Assembly (NCBI GenBank): GCA_934180065.1
Contig: CAKPRA010000004.1
Span: 14,669-78,668, forward strand
From: an uncultured Clostridia bacterium
GTDB lineage: Bacteria > Bacillota > Clostridia > TANB77 > CAG-508
Length of the DNA: 64,000 nucleotides
Direction: 5' to 3'
Under the pieces are notes generated by a model that searched no databases, was not told the DNA's origin, and saw only the letters and a program-made list of their open reading frames with translations. The position numbers and the translations under genes were made by a program. Shown piece after piece: positions 52,266-61,898 of this stretch (positions within the stretch are counted from its first letter, which is position 1; each line of letters begins with the position of its first letter).

Positions 52266-52315
52266 AACATAACAAGTTGATGCCTTGGAGATTATTTTTA
52301 AAATATGTAAACTAA
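52266..52315. repeat. Dispersed AGTTGATGC element (copy 2 of the dpaB pair)
   Basis: ACATAACAAGTTGATGCCTT with the following GGAGATTATTTTTAAAATATGT, close to the copy at 51561. It begins five bases after the dpaB stop. Confidence 0.7.
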
Positions 52316-52387
52316 TTTCTGCCAACATTCATGTTCTTATTTTTGTTACTATTTATTGTTATTTGTCTTTAGATAAATCGGATAAGA

Positions 52388-52748
52388 CTCCTAAGCTACA
52401 CGTTAGTTTTTGTTCAATTTTTTTTGGTCCGGAGATGTAGATATATATATTAAAATTCGTGACTTGCTGGTCGCCCATACAAAGTGGTGTGAGAATGGTA
52501 GTGCCCTCATTTAAATTGGGTGACATCATAAAAGCAACTAAATGCTCCCAAGCTGCACGTTAGTTTTTGTTCAATTTTTTTGGTCCGGAGATGTAGATAT
52601 ATATATTAAAATTTGTGACTTGCTGGTCGCCCATACAAAGTAGTGTGAGAATGATAGTGCCCTCATTTAAATTGGGTGACATCATAAAAGCAACTAAATG
52701 CTCCCAAGCTGCGCGTCACTTCTTTTTAATATATATATCTACATCTCC
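52388..52748. repeat. 157-bp tandem repeat with 25-bp inverted ends
   Basis: The unit starting CTCCTAAGCTACACGTTAG at 52388 recurs at 52545 and its first ~16 bases again at 52701. Each full unit contains a 25-bp block (52431-52455 and 52587-52611, beginning GGAGATGTAGATATAT); the exact reverse complement of that block lies at 52724-52748. The bodies also share GTGACTTGCTGGTCGCCCAT and TGACATCATAAAAGCAACTA. No open frame spans it. A MITE-like element or structured RNA is possible. Confidence 0.85.
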
Positions 52749-52988
52749 TACTCTACTAATTTTAATTGATTTATAATAGTAAATAGTAACATTTTTTACT
52801 TTATGTTAGTTAATAAGTGACATATTTTTTAGTATTTTTGGTTTTTAGTGTTGATTCTTAATAGTTTATTTGTTAAAATAAACTAGACATTTTGTCGAAT
52901 TAAATAAACAGGAGGAATTAATCAATCTAGATTATCTTGTAATTATAGATGTTTTTAGTGTTAAAAAGATTGGTTATATAAGTGTAGT
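52749..52988. other. 240-bp spacer before the TetR gene
   Basis: AT-rich with nothing recognisable beyond an AGGAGGAATTAAT string at about 52911 that has no start codon at a useful distance. Confidence 0.4.
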
Positions 52989-53588
52989 ATGAATAAAACA
53001 AAAAGGAAAATTTTTGAAGCTTCTATGAAATTGTTTGCTGAAAAAGGTTATGATGCAACAAGTGTTGAGGAAATTACTTCTGTAGTTGGTGTGGCAAAGG
53101 GAACATTATATTATCATTTTTCTAGTAAGGAAGAGATTTTCTACTTTTTGGTAGAAGAAGGTATGAAATTGTTACAAAACAGTATTATTATTAAAACATC
53201 TCAAAAAAGCAATTCTATAGAAAAATTAAAATCTGTCGTTTTAATTCAATTAAAGATATTATATAAATATCAAGATTTTGTTACGATACTTTTAAGTCAA
53301 ATGTGGGGGAATGAACCTAGAAATAAGAAATGTAGAGAATACATTAAACAATATTTGAATATTATTGAAGGTATTGTAAATGATGGAATAAAAAATAATG
53401 AACTTATAAATGCAAATTCAGAAACAATTGCTATTCAAATATTTAGTACAACCTGTGTAAGTTTGCTATATAAATCAGATAAAGAATATGAAATAAATAT
53501 AAATGATACTTATAAAGAATTGGAAAATATATTATTTAGAGGATTATTGAAAGATGAAAGGAAATTTTATAATGGAAAAAAAAGGTAA
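52989..53588 (+). CDS. TetR-family transcriptional regulator
   Basis: 199 residues. The N-terminal helix-turn-helix (KRKIFEASMKLFAEKGYDAT, then VEEITSVVGVAKGTLYYHFSSKEEIFYFLVEEG) is a textbook TetR DNA-binding domain; the rest is a helical ligand-binding and dimer domain with one Cys near 150. The ligand is unknown. The phosphodiester-glycosidase-like gene overlaps its 3' end by 17 bp and may be its target. The ribosome site before ATG 52989 is poor, suggesting low expression or a leaderless start. Confidence 0.88.
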   Translation: MNKTKRKIFEASMKLFAEKGYDATSVEEITSVVGVAKGTLYYHFSSKEEIFYFLVEEGMKLLQNSIIIKTSQKSNSIEKLKSVVLIQLKILYKYQDFVTILLSQMWGNEPRNKKCREYIKQYLNIIEGIVNDGIKNNELINANSETIAIQIFSTTCVSLLYKSDKEYEININDTYKELENILFRGLLKDERKFYNGKKR

Positions 53589-54687
53589 TGGTAAAAGATA
53601 TATTCAAAATCAAATATTAAATGATGATGTTAAATCTAAAAAGCATAAAAAGAAAAATGGAATTATTTCAAAAATGTTTAATGGGGTTTCAAACTTAATT
53701 ATATTAGGAGCTGTTGTAGGATTATTTCTTTTATATGGTCCATTTACTGGATTTAGAGATTGGTACATAACAACAGCTATGACTACTATGACTCATCAAT
53801 ATTTGGCTACTTGGTTCTATAGTAGCGAAACAATAGAAGAAGTTTTAAATAGAAATAGAATAATAGAAATTAATTCTGTAACAGACCCATCACTTGTTTC
53901 AACTACAGTTGCAGCATCAGCTCCTGTTGTTCAATCTTATACAGAATATGATAAAGAATTATTAGAATTAGATTCAAATCATCCGGAATATAAGATTATT
54001 AAAATAAATGAGAAAAAATTTTCTGGGTATTTGGCAGCTGTATATGATCCTTCTGATTTACATGTATTAGTTACTGAAAAACTTGGAAAGTCTGGTCAAT
54101 ATATTACCACTATGGCACAAAAAAATGAGGCTAAATTAGCAATAAATGGAGGTTTTTTTGTTGATTTAAAAGAAGATCGTACTGGTGGTACACCTTTAGG
54201 TTTAACTATTGCTAATGGAAAAGTTATTACCGATAAATCTTATTCTGATGAAGGTGGAATGATTGGTTTTGATACTAATAATAAGTTAATATTAGGAAAG
54301 GTAACAGTTCAAAAAGCTAAAGAGCTAAATATACGAGATTGTGTTACAAGTGGTCCATTTTTAATAATAAATGGCGAGTCTTCAAAAGTATTAGGTAATG
54401 GTGGTTGGGGAACTGCTCCAAGAACTGCCATTGGTCAAAGAAAAGATGGTGTAGTGCTAATGCTGGTTGTAGATGGAAGAAGAGTGGGAAAACCTGGTGC
54501 TTCAATGAATGATTTAATTGAGATTATGGAACGATATGGAGCATATAATGCTGCTGCTCTAGATGGTGGTACATCAAGTGTTATGGTTGAAAATTATAAA
54601 ATTATTAATGATCCTATTGATAGTGATGGAAAACATAAAACAAGGCCAGTTGCTACAGGATGGGGTATAGTAAAGCAAGATGATTAA
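53572..54687 (+). CDS. Phosphodiester glycosidase (NAGPA-domain) membrane protein
   Basis: 371 residues. A basic N-terminus and one membrane helix (~residues 35-58, NLIILGAVVGLFLLYGPF) place the enzyme outside the cell. The NAGPA-like domain (PF09992) follows: KLAINGGFFVDLKEDRTGGTPLGLTI, TSGPFLIINGESSK, TAPRTAIGQRKDGVVLMLVVDGRR and the ALDGGTSSVM motif. Bacterial members act on cell-wall or capsular phosphodiester-linked sugars, so it may trim wall polymers. ATG 53572 is used because AAAGGA lies nine bases upstream; the in-frame ATG at 53554 is too early. It overlaps the TetR gene. Confidence 0.85.
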   Translation: MEKKGNGKRYIQNQILNDDVKSKKHKKKNGIISKMFNGVSNLIILGAVVGLFLLYGPFTGFRDWYITTAMTTMTHQYLATWFYSSETIEEVLNRNRIIEINSVTDPSLVSTTVAASAPVVQSYTEYDKELLELDSNHPEYKIIKINEKKFSGYLAAVYDPSDLHVLVTEKLGKSGQYITTMAQKNEAKLAINGGFFVDLKEDRTGGTPLGLTIANGKVITDKSYSDEGGMIGFDTNNKLILGKVTVQKAKELNIRDCVTSGPFLIINGESSKVLGNGGWGTAPRTAIGQRKDGVVLMLVVDGRRVGKPGASMNDLIEIMERYGAYNAAALDGGTSSVMVENYKIINDPIDSDGKHKTRPVATGWGIVKQDD

Positions 54688-54789
54688 GGCTATAGAACCT
54701 GTAAATATGGGTAATATTTGATTTTATATATAGCATATTTGGATACATTTAAATATTAAAGATTTTATATTGGATTTTGCTAAAAATTT

Positions 54790-54828
54790 GAGTGAATAAG
54801 TAATAAAATACTTGTTCGCTCATTTTTT
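54790..54828 (+). terminator. Terminator of the TetR/NAGPA operon
   Basis: GAGTGAATAAGT pairs with ACTTGTTCGCTC over an AT loop, followed by ATTTTTT. Confidence 0.85.
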
Positions 54829-55036
54829 ATATAATAGGAAATAGTTTGAAACTTTTAGTTTCGTAACTCAAAGTGAAAATAAATATTTATTTTCAAAGGA
54901 AAGTCCAATATATAAGTATAATTTTACTTATGAGTAATACTGAAACTATGTACTATATTAAAATCAGATATTTTCATTCTTATACTATAAGGTATAAATT
55001 ACAATAAATAGCATATATTATTTATAGGTGATTTGT
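54829..55036. other. Spacer with possible small structured RNA
   Basis: GAAAATAAAT/ATTTATTTTC (about 54873-54896) forms a stem before AAAGGAAAGTCC. No known riboswitch family was matched. No open frame is supported. Confidence 0.35.
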
Positions 55037-56128
55037 ATGAATGGTGATTTTAGCAATATAAAAAGAATTGCAAAAAATGTCTTAATCTTTTTTGTGTCTG
55101 TTGTACTAATTTGTTTAGCTTTCAAATTAGCTATTTTTTACATGCCTTTTATTGTTGCATTTGCATTATATTTGTTAATTGAACCTGTTATTAGATTTTG
55201 TATGAATAAGTTTAATTTTAAGAGAAAAACTAGTGCATTATTAATACTTATAATTGTACTAGCTATTATAATTGGATTTTTAGTGTGGGGGATTGCAACA
55301 ATAATTTCTGAATCATCAAATCTATTAAACAATTTAAATGAATATATTAATATTATTTATAAATTTATACAAGAAAAAACGGCTAAATTGGATTTTAATA
55401 AATTACAATTATCAGATGAATTAAATCAAATATTGAACAATTCTACTCAAAATTTATTGGTGCATATATCTGAATTAACAAAAAATTTTTTCACAAGTTT
55501 GTTAGACAAGCTTACATCTATCCCGACTGTGGGATTTTATATAGTTATTACAATTATGTCATTATATTTTATAAGTACTGATAAAATATATATGATTGAT
55601 CAACTTGAACATCATTTTCCAAAAAGTTGGGTTAAGAAACTAAATCAGCATATACACGGGATTGCTAGCTCTTTGGGAGGATATTTAAAAGCACAAGTTA
55701 TTTTAATTTTAGTGTCTTTTATTATTTCGTTAATTGGGTTATACATTTATTCTTTTGTTGGATTTAATATTAAATACCCGCTTCTTGTTGCTTTAGGAAT
55801 AGGCTTTATAGATGCATTACCAATATTAGGCTCTGGAACAGTAATGGTTCCATGGGCAATAATTTCAGCTTGTAAAGGTGATATAAATATGGGAATTGCT
55901 ATTTTAATTTTATGGTTAATTATGACTGTAATTAGACAAATTTTAGAGCCTAAAGTGGTAGGAGGGCATATTGGAATACACCCAATATTTACCATTATTT
56001 CCATGTATACAGGAGTGAAATTCTGCGGAGTATTAGGGTTATTTGTAGGACCTATTATATTAATTATATTGAAAAATATATTTGAAACTACAATAGATAA
56101 AGGATTTGTAAAATCAATGTTAGAATAA
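55037..56128 (+). CDS. ytvI: AI-2E/PerM-type permease, YtvI-like
   Basis: 363 residues with about seven to eight hydrophobic helices and the AI-2E transporter family layout: an N-terminal helix pair, a long extracytoplasmic helical loop (~95-150), and the C-terminal block GFIDALPILGSGTVMVPWAIISA and ILEPKVVGGHIGIHP that is diagnostic. The sporulation protein YtvI belongs here, and dpaB nearby fits a spore-forming host. The substrate is not known. ATG 55037 is preferred over GTG 55028 because ATAGGTG lies in the latter. Confidence 0.83.
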   Translation: MNGDFSNIKRIAKNVLIFFVSVVLICLAFKLAIFYMPFIVAFALYLLIEPVIRFCMNKFNFKRKTSALLILIIVLAIIIGFLVWGIATIISESSNLLNNLNEYINIIYKFIQEKTAKLDFNKLQLSDELNQILNNSTQNLLVHISELTKNFFTSLLDKLTSIPTVGFYIVITIMSLYFISTDKIYMIDQLEHHFPKSWVKKLNQHIHGIASSLGGYLKAQVILILVSFIISLIGLYIYSFVGFNIKYPLLVALGIGFIDALPILGSGTVMVPWAIISACKGDINMGIAILILWLIMTVIRQILEPKVVGGHIGIHPIFTIISMYTGVKFCGVLGLFVGPIILIILKNIFETTIDKGFVKSMLE

Positions 56129-56132
56129 ATAA

Positions 56133-56687
56133 CTATAAGTTTTCAGTAGGCACATAACTTCCATCTGGTGGATATACATATGGGTCTGCAGGAGCATCAA
56201 CTTGCTTAATATTAGATATTTTAACAATAGGAATTTCAGAATGATAATTTCCCTTTTCGATAGTTCCTTCTACTTCTACCCAAGTATCATTAGAAAAAGA
56301 TGAAGCTGTATTATATTCACATAAGAAACCAACAACAACAACCTTAGCTTGGTTTGTAGAATTAGTATCTATTATCATTTCTCTAGCCAAGACGAATTGA
56401 CTATCAGAAAAATCATATAATCTGTATACAAAACCCACAAATTTGATTTTTTTACCAATATACTTATCTATATTCTCATTACAATCCTTTAGTATACTAG
56501 TATAATTAGCAACAGGAATTTCTGTTATCTCATTAAAGTTAACAGTATCTTTTACATATGTCTTTGAAGAGTTTTTTACTGAATAGTAGATAAACAACAT
56601 TACTAGTAGTATAATAACTAAAATTAGAAAAGTAACAAGAAATTTCAATAATTTGTTTTTATTAATATTAATATTGCAAATAAACAT
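56133..56687 (-). CDS. Membrane-anchored DUF1980/TIGR03943-like protein
   Basis: 184 residues. One membrane helix (~residues 12-37) is followed by an extracellular OB-like domain: IGKKIKFVGFVYRLYDFSDSQFVLAREMIID and WVEVEGTIEKG, as in the C-terminal domain of TIGR03943/DUF1980 proteins that accompany a permease subunit. The usual N-terminal permease part is missing, so this is a stand-alone domain. Minus-strand ATG 56687 is favoured because GAAAGG lies upstream; 56705 is another in-frame ATG. It converges on the ytvI gene with a 4-bp gap. Confidence 0.75.
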   Translation of the reverse strand: MFICNININKNKLLKFLVTFLILVIILLVMLFIYYSVKNSSKTYVKDTVNFNEITEIPVANYTSILKDCNENIDKYIGKKIKFVGFVYRLYDFSDSQFVLAREMIIDTNSTNQAKVVVVGFLCEYNTASSFSNDTWVEVEGTIEKGNYHSEIPIVKISNIKQVDAPADPYVYPPDGSYVPTENL

Positions 56688-56755
56688 AATTTTAAGACCT
56701 TTCATTTTTTATTTTTATAAATTTTATTATTATATTAAAAAAAATATGATTTTTG

Positions 56756-56784
56756 TTGCGAAAAAATATTTTTAGTGATATAGT
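56756..56784 (+). promoter_or_regulatory. secA promoter
   Basis: TTGCGA, 17-base spacer, TATAGT, 52 bp before the secA start. Confidence 0.6.
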
Positions 56785-56835
56785 ACTGACAGATAAAAAA
56801 ACTAAGACACATAAGACAGAAAAGGAGTAATTGTA

Positions 56836-59586
56836 ATGAATTTATTTAATTATAGTAAAAAAGAGGTAAAAAGAGTTATGCCTCTAGTTGAAAAAATCAA
56901 TAGTCTAGAAGACTCTATGAAAAAATTAACTGATTCTGAATTACAAAATAAGACAGTTGAATTTAAAGAAAGATTAGCTAATGGGGAAACTCTTGATGAT
57001 TTATTACCAGAAGCTTTTGCTGTAGTTAGAGAAGCATCTGTAAGGGTTTTAGGAATGAGACCATTTGATGTTCAATTAATAGGTGGAATTATTTTGCACC
57101 AAGGTAGAATTGCCGAAATGAAAACAGGTGAAGGAAAAACATTAGTTGCAACATTACCTGCATACTTAAATGCGTTAACAGGAGAAGGTGTGCATGTAAT
57201 AACAGTAAACGATTATTTAGCTAAATACCAAGGAGAAATGATGGGAAACCTATATAAATACCTTGGATTATCAGTTGGTATTATTGTTAATGGAATGAAA
57301 CCAAATGAGAAGAAAGATGCATATAATTGTGATGTAACATATGGAACAAATAATGAATATGGATTTGATTATCTAAGAGATAATATGGTTATATATAAAG
57401 ATCAATTAGTACAAAGAAAATTAAAATTTGCAATCGTAGATGAAATTGATAGTATTTTAATTGATGAAGCTCGTACACCACTTATTATATCTGGTAGAGC
57501 AAACAAATCTTCTAACTTATATTCTAAAGCAGATTCATTTGTTAGAAAGTTAACACCAAAAGTTATTGTTGAAGAAGATGTAAAAGATCTAGAGCAAGCA
57601 GAAGACAATGAAAAATATGACTATATAGTTGATTTAAAAGCTAAATCTGCAACATTAACAGATAAAGGTATTAAGAAAGCAGAAGAAGAATTTGGATTAG
57701 AGAACTTTAATGATTTAGAGAATTCTGAATTAGTTCATGATGTAAATCAAGCTTTAAGAGCTCATGGAATAATGAAAAAAGATATAGATTACATTGTAAA
57801 AAATGGAGAAGTTTTAATTGTAGATGAGTTTACTGGTCGTATTATGTATGGAAGAAGATATAATAATGGATTACATCAAGCTATCGAAGCAAAAGAGCAT
57901 GTAAAAATTGCTGATGAATCAAAAACTCTTGCTACAATAACATTCCAAAATTACTTTAGAATGTATGAAAAATTATCTGGTATGACAGGTACAGCTAAAA
58001 CAGAAGAATCTGAATTCCAAGAAATATATAAATTAGATGTTATTGAAATTCCAACAAATAAACCTATGATTAGAATTGACAATAATGATGTTATATATAA
58101 AAATGAAAGAGCTAAATTCAAAGCTGTTGTTGAAGAAGTTAAAGAAAGTCATAAAAAAGGACAACCAGTTCTAATTGGTACAGTTTCTATTGAAAAATCA
58201 GAAAAATTGAGTAAAATGCTTTCTGATGCTGGAATCAAACATGAAGTTTTAAATGCTAAACAACATGAAAAAGAAGCAGAAATTATCGCTCAAGCAGGTA
58301 AATTTGGTGCTGTTACAATTGCTACTAACATGGCAGGACGTGGTACTGATATTATGCTTGGAGGAAACAGCGAGTATTTAGCAAAACAACAATTAAGAAT
58401 GGAAAAATATACACCAGAGCAAGTTGAAGAAGCTACAACATATTATGAAACAGATGATGAGCAAATTAAGAAAGAAAGAGCTCATTATAAAGAAGTTAGA
58501 GATAGTTATGAAGTAAAAATAAAATCTGAAAAAGAAAAAGTTGTTGAAGCTGGAGGATTAAAAATTATTGGTACTGAAAGACATGAATCAAGACGTATTG
58601 ATAACCAGTTAAGAGGACGTTCAGGACGTCAAGGAGATCCAGGTGAATCAAGATTTTATATATCTCTTGAAGATGATTTAATGAAAATCTTCGGTGGTGA
58701 TAGAATAATTTCTGTTTATGAAAAACTTGATGCTGATGAAAATATGCCTATAAATTCTAAGATGATTTCAAAAGCTGTAGAAAGAGCTCAAAAGAAGGTT
58801 GAGGGTAAAAACTTTAGTATAAGAAAACATGTACTTCAATATGATGATGTTATGAACTCTCAAAGAGAAATCATATATGCTCAAAGAAAGCAAGTTCTTG
58901 ATGGCGAAAACCTAAAAAATAATGTTATGAGTATGATTGATGATTCTATAGATAGAATGGTTTATAGTTATGAATCAGAAGGAATTATTACTAACTCAGA
59001 ATCATTATTACAAGATATTGAAAATTCTTTCGGTATTACTGAAGTTGAAGCTCTAAAAAATGATGTTGCTAAGCCTACAGATGTAATCGAAGAATTAAAA
59101 AATAAAACTCATGATATTTATGAAGCTAAGGAAAAAGAATTTGGCGAAGAAAACATGAGAGAGCTTGAAAGAGTTGTTATCTTAAAAGTTGTTGACCAAA
59201 AATGGATGGATCATATCGATGATATGGATGAGTTGAAAAATGGTATTGGTCTTCGTGCATATGCTCAAAAAGATCCAGTTGTTCAATATAGACTTGAAGG
59301 TGCTGATATGTTTGATGAAATGATTGAAGCTCTTAAAGATGATGTTGCTAAAATAATGTTAAATATTCAAAAGAAAGAAGAAAATGTTAAGAGATCTGAA
59401 ACAGCAGAAATAACAGGTGCTGGACTTGAGGATACAGCTATAAATTTAGTTGATGGAACAGTTAAACCTAAAGAGGGTGGACTTAATAAAACTATAGTTA
59501 ATGATGAACCTAAAGTTGGTAGAAATGATCCATGTCCATGTGGAAGTGGAAAGAAATATAAAAATTGTTGTGGAAGAAATCAGTAA
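56836..59586 (+). CDS. secA: Preprotein translocase ATPase SecA
   Basis: 916 residues, complete. Walker [20 protein letters not shown] near residues 95-113, [19 protein letters not shown], the [12 protein letters not shown] segment, [15 protein letters not shown] and [17 protein letters not shown] [24 protein letters not shown]. The C-terminus has the SEC-C zinc motif [20 protein letters not shown], which binds SecB or lipid. SecA drives protein export through SecYEG. ATG follows AAAAGGAGTAATTGTA. The spacer after it leads straight into an integrase region. Confidence 0.98.
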   Translation: MNLFNYSKKEVKRVMPLVEKINSLEDSMKKLTDSELQNKTVEFKERLANGETLDDLLPEAFAVVREASVRVLGMRPFDVQLIGGIILHQGRIAEMKTGEGKTLVATLPAYLNALTGEGVHVITVNDYLAKYQGEMMGNLYKYLGLSVGIIVNGMKPNEKKDAYNCDVTYGTNNEYGFDYLRDNMVIYKDQLVQRKLKFAIVDEIDSILIDEARTPLIISGRANKSSNLYSKADSFVRKLTPKVIVEEDVKDLEQAEDNEKYDYIVDLKAKSATLTDKGIKKAEEEFGLENFNDLENSELVHDVNQALRAHGIMKKDIDYIVKNGEVLIVDEFTGRIMYGRRYNNGLHQAIEAKEHVKIADESKTLATITFQNYFRMYEKLSGMTGTAKTEESEFQEIYKLDVIEIPTNKPMIRIDNNDVIYKNERAKFKAVVEEVKESHKKGQPVLIGTVSIEKSEKLSKMLSDAGIKHEVLNAKQHEKEAEIIAQAGKFGAVTIATNMAGRGTDIMLGGNSEYLAKQQLRMEKYTPEQVEEATTYYETDDEQIKKERAHYKEVRDSYEVKIKSEKEKVVEAGGLKIIGTERHESRRIDNQLRGRSGRQGDPGESRFYISLEDDLMKIFGGDRIISVYEKLDADENMPINSKMISKAVERAQKKVEGKNFSIRKHVLQYDDVMNSQREIIYAQRKQVLDGENLKNNVMSMIDDSIDRMVYSYESEGIITNSESLLQDIENSFGITEVEALKNDVAKPTDVIEELKNKTHDIYEAKEKEFGEENMRELERVVILKVVDQKWMDHIDDMDELKNGIGLRAYAQKDPVVQYRLEGADMFDEMIEALKDDVAKIMLNIQKKEENVKRSETAEITGAGLEDTAINLVDGTVKPKEGGLNKTIVNDEPKVGRNDPCPCGSGKKYKNCCGRNQ

Positions 59587-59640
59587 TTTCAAGGGTTACA
59601 GAGATTTTGATAAATTGACATAAATGTGAGAATTGAGCTT

Positions 59641-59730
59641 TTGTCGCCAATTTGTCGCCAAACAAATAAAATCTGTCGCCAAAATTTCTTAAAAGTGCTT
59701 ATTTATCAATGAATACAGACTTGGCGACAA
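59641..59730. repeat. Four TTGTCGCCAA sites (three direct, one inverted)
   Basis: TTGTCGCCAA at 59641 and 59652, CTGTCGCCAA at 59673, and the inverse TTGGCGACAA at 59721. They lie between the secA stop and the integrase start; such clustered sites next to an integrase suggest recombinase or regulator binding. Confidence 0.75.
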
Positions 59731-59828
59731 ATATAAAATATTAAAAAAGTTTAATATTGACTGACATTGCAAAATATGCCAGTCTTTTTTCGTTCAATCG
59801 TTATTTGCAGATTGGAGGTAAAAATAAA

Positions 59829-61133
59829 ATGGTAAATGTAAGAAAGAGAGGAAATGTTTATGAGTACAATTTTGATGTTGCTAAAATTGAGTGGAAAAGA
59901 AAACGAATTACAAAATCAGGTTTTAAAACAAAAGCAGAAGCACTAAAACAAGGAACAATAGCTTATAATGAATACTTAAATACTGGTAGGAAATTTGTAT
60001 CAAACGAAATGAGTTATTCAGACTTTTTAGATTATTGGCTAGATAATCATTGTAAAATCAATTTAAAGTATCACACTATAGAAGCATATAGTAATATAGT
60101 TAAAACACATTTAAAACCAAATCTAGGCTTTTATAAACTATCTCAAATAACAAAACCAACGCTTCAAGATTTTTTAAATAAGATATATGTAGAAAAAGCA
60201 TATAGTAAGAACTTTTTGAACAATATTAGGAAAGTATTAAAATGTTCATTTAATTATGCAGTAGATAATGAATATGTAAAAGTTAATCCTGCTGCAAATT
60301 TAAAACTACCTAAATATGATGAGCCACCAAAAGATGTAGCTCATATATTTACAACAGAGGAAATTAATACGATATTAGATAGATTTAAAAATAATCATTG
60401 TGTATATTATGCATTTTTAACAGCATATTGTACAGGATTAAGAATTGCAGAAGTATTTGCATTAACTTGGGATGATATAGATTTAAACAATAAAACAATA
60501 ACAGTAAATAAAAATATATTAAAGAAGAATCAAGTAGGAGGAACAAAACAAAGACATATAAGTGGTAATTCAACAACGGTCTGGTATTTTGGAACATGTA
60601 AAACACAAACAAGTTATAGAACTATTCCAATTGGAGAAACATTACTTAAAGCATTAAAAGAATATAAAGAAGAACAAGAAGTACATAGATTAAATTATGG
60701 TGATACATATATGAAACATTATAAGAAAAATGTTATAAATCCATATAATAACAAACCTGAAATAAAGATAGTAAATGCATACGCTGAAATAGATGTTGCA
60801 TTACCTGAAGTAGATTTTGTATTTGTAAAGAATAATGGAGTGTATGAAGGTACAGATATTATAAAATATCCATATAAAATCATTCATAATGAACTAGGCA
60901 TAGAAAATTGCAGATTTTATGATTTGAGAGGAAGTTATGCAACTACAATTTTAAGAAATGGAGTAGAAATACGAGATGTTGCAGATGTGCTAGGACATAA
61001 AGATATAGAAACTACAGAAAATTATTATATTTCAAGCACTGATGAAACAAGAAAAAATGTAACGGATTCTTATGAAAATGCAATAAATTTAGATGTTATT
61101 GAGGAAATTATAGAATATAAAATTTCAATCTAA
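59829..61133 (+). CDS. Tyrosine recombinase / phage-type integrase
   Basis: 434 residues. An N-terminal arm-binding domain (VRKRGNVYEYNFDVAKIEWKRKRITKSGFKTKAEA) and core-binding domain (FLDYWLDNHCKINLKYHTIEAYSNIVKTHLKP) precede the catalytic domain. Arg in TGLRIAEVFALTWDDID, the second motif FYDLRGSYAT and LGHKDIETTENYY with the nucleophilic Tyr are visible. The box II His is replaced by Tyr (YDLR instead of HDLR). It would integrate or excise a mobile element. ATG 59829 follows TTGGAGGTAAAAATAAA. No excisionase is adjacent; element ends are not seen. Confidence 0.9.
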   Translation: MVNVRKRGNVYEYNFDVAKIEWKRKRITKSGFKTKAEALKQGTIAYNEYLNTGRKFVSNEMSYSDFLDYWLDNHCKINLKYHTIEAYSNIVKTHLKPNLGFYKLSQITKPTLQDFLNKIYVEKAYSKNFLNNIRKVLKCSFNYAVDNEYVKVNPAANLKLPKYDEPPKDVAHIFTTEEINTILDRFKNNHCVYYAFLTAYCTGLRIAEVFALTWDDIDLNNKTITVNKNILKKNQVGGTKQRHISGNSTTVWYFGTCKTQTSYRTIPIGETLLKALKEYKEEQEVHRLNYGDTYMKHYKKNVINPYNNKPEIKIVNAYAEIDVALPEVDFVFVKNNGVYEGTDIIKYPYKIIHNELGIENCRFYDLRGSYATTILRNGVEIRDVADVLGHKDIETTENYYISSTDETRKNVTDSYENAINLDVIEEIIEYKISI

Positions 61134-61159
61134 ATATTAATATAAAATTTTACTAGAAT

Positions 61160-61200
61160 TAGAGAGCTGGTTGGCATAATTAGCTCTCTAAAAAGTTTTT
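61160..61200 (+). terminator. Stem-loop after the integrase
   Basis: TAGAGAGCT (61160-61168) pairs with AGCTCTCTA (61182-61190), followed by AAAAGTTTTT. The T tract is displaced, so termination strength is uncertain. Confidence 0.55.
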
Positions 61201-61217
61201 AAATGAATGATGTTTTG

Positions 61218-61246
61218 TTGTAAGAGTGTAAATTTTTTGATATAAT
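61218..61246 (+). promoter_or_regulatory. Promoter of the decayed histidine phosphatase
   Basis: TTGTAA, 17-base spacer, TATAAT, 71 bp before the ATG at 61317. Confidence 0.6.
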
Positions 61247-61316
61247 ACCTATCAAGAGATAGCTAATCATTGTATGTATTTAAATTGAATAAAACATAGA
61301 AAAGGAAAGATATATT

Positions 61317-61881
61317 ATGAAGGTTTTTATAACAAGACATGGTCAAACTGAATGAAATTCACTTGGAAGATTACAAGGTAGAAAAGATATAGAATTAAAC
61401 GAAGTTGGTAAAGAACAAGCTTTGATAACAGGTGAAAAAATCAAAGATGAAAAAATAGATATTATAATTACTTCGCCATTAAAAAGAGCAAGAGAAACAG
61501 CAGAAATAATTAATAAACAATTTAATGTTGAAATTGTTGAAGATGACAGGTTAATGGAAAGATGCTACGGAGATTTTGAAGGAATTACTAAAGTAGAGTT
61601 AAAAGAAAATCCAATATCCTGAAATTGATGATGCGTGTAGTTATTTGAAGAATATAGATATTTTTAATATGGAAACTATACAAGATTTATGTGCAAGAAT
61701 ATATGAGTGTTTGGATGAAATAACTACAAAATATAAAGATGAAAATGTTTTAATAGTAACTCATGGAAGTAGCTCCATTCCTATAAAGTGTTATTTTATG
61801 AAGTATCCTTTAGAAAATCTAGTTGATAGAGAAAAAATTAAAGGACTAGAAAATTGCGAAGTTGTTGAATTTGAAATATAA
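61317..61881 (+). pseudogene. Histidine phosphatase-family gene, nonsense and frameshift
   Basis: The N-terminus MKVFITRHGQTE ends at a TGA in the position of the conserved Trp of RHGQTEW; the frame then resumes with NSLGRLQGRKDIELNEVGKEQA, ITSPLKRARETAEII and RCYGDFEGITKVELKE. At ~61612-61625 a frameshift or deletion moves the rest into the next frame: YPEIDDACSYLKN, LCARIYECLDEI, VLIVTHGSSSIPIKCYF and a VEFEI end. The family holds phosphoglycerate-mutase-like phosphatases. The catalytic RHG, the Arg of LKRARET and the late THGSS His are still coded. The combination of a stop and a frameshift marks decay, not recoding. Confidence 0.85.
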
Positions 61882-61898
61882 ATAAGTTGGAGGAAATT

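Noticed and set aside
54840..54960. AAAGGAAAGTCC checked as part of RNase P RNA
   Set aside because: The region is too short and lacks the other conserved P RNA segments.
61317..61640. Possible TGA-to-Trp recoding (alternative genetic code or foreign code)
   Set aside because: Other genes in the window use TGG for Trp and end normally at TGA, and the same gene has a frameshift followed by TAG, so decay is simpler.
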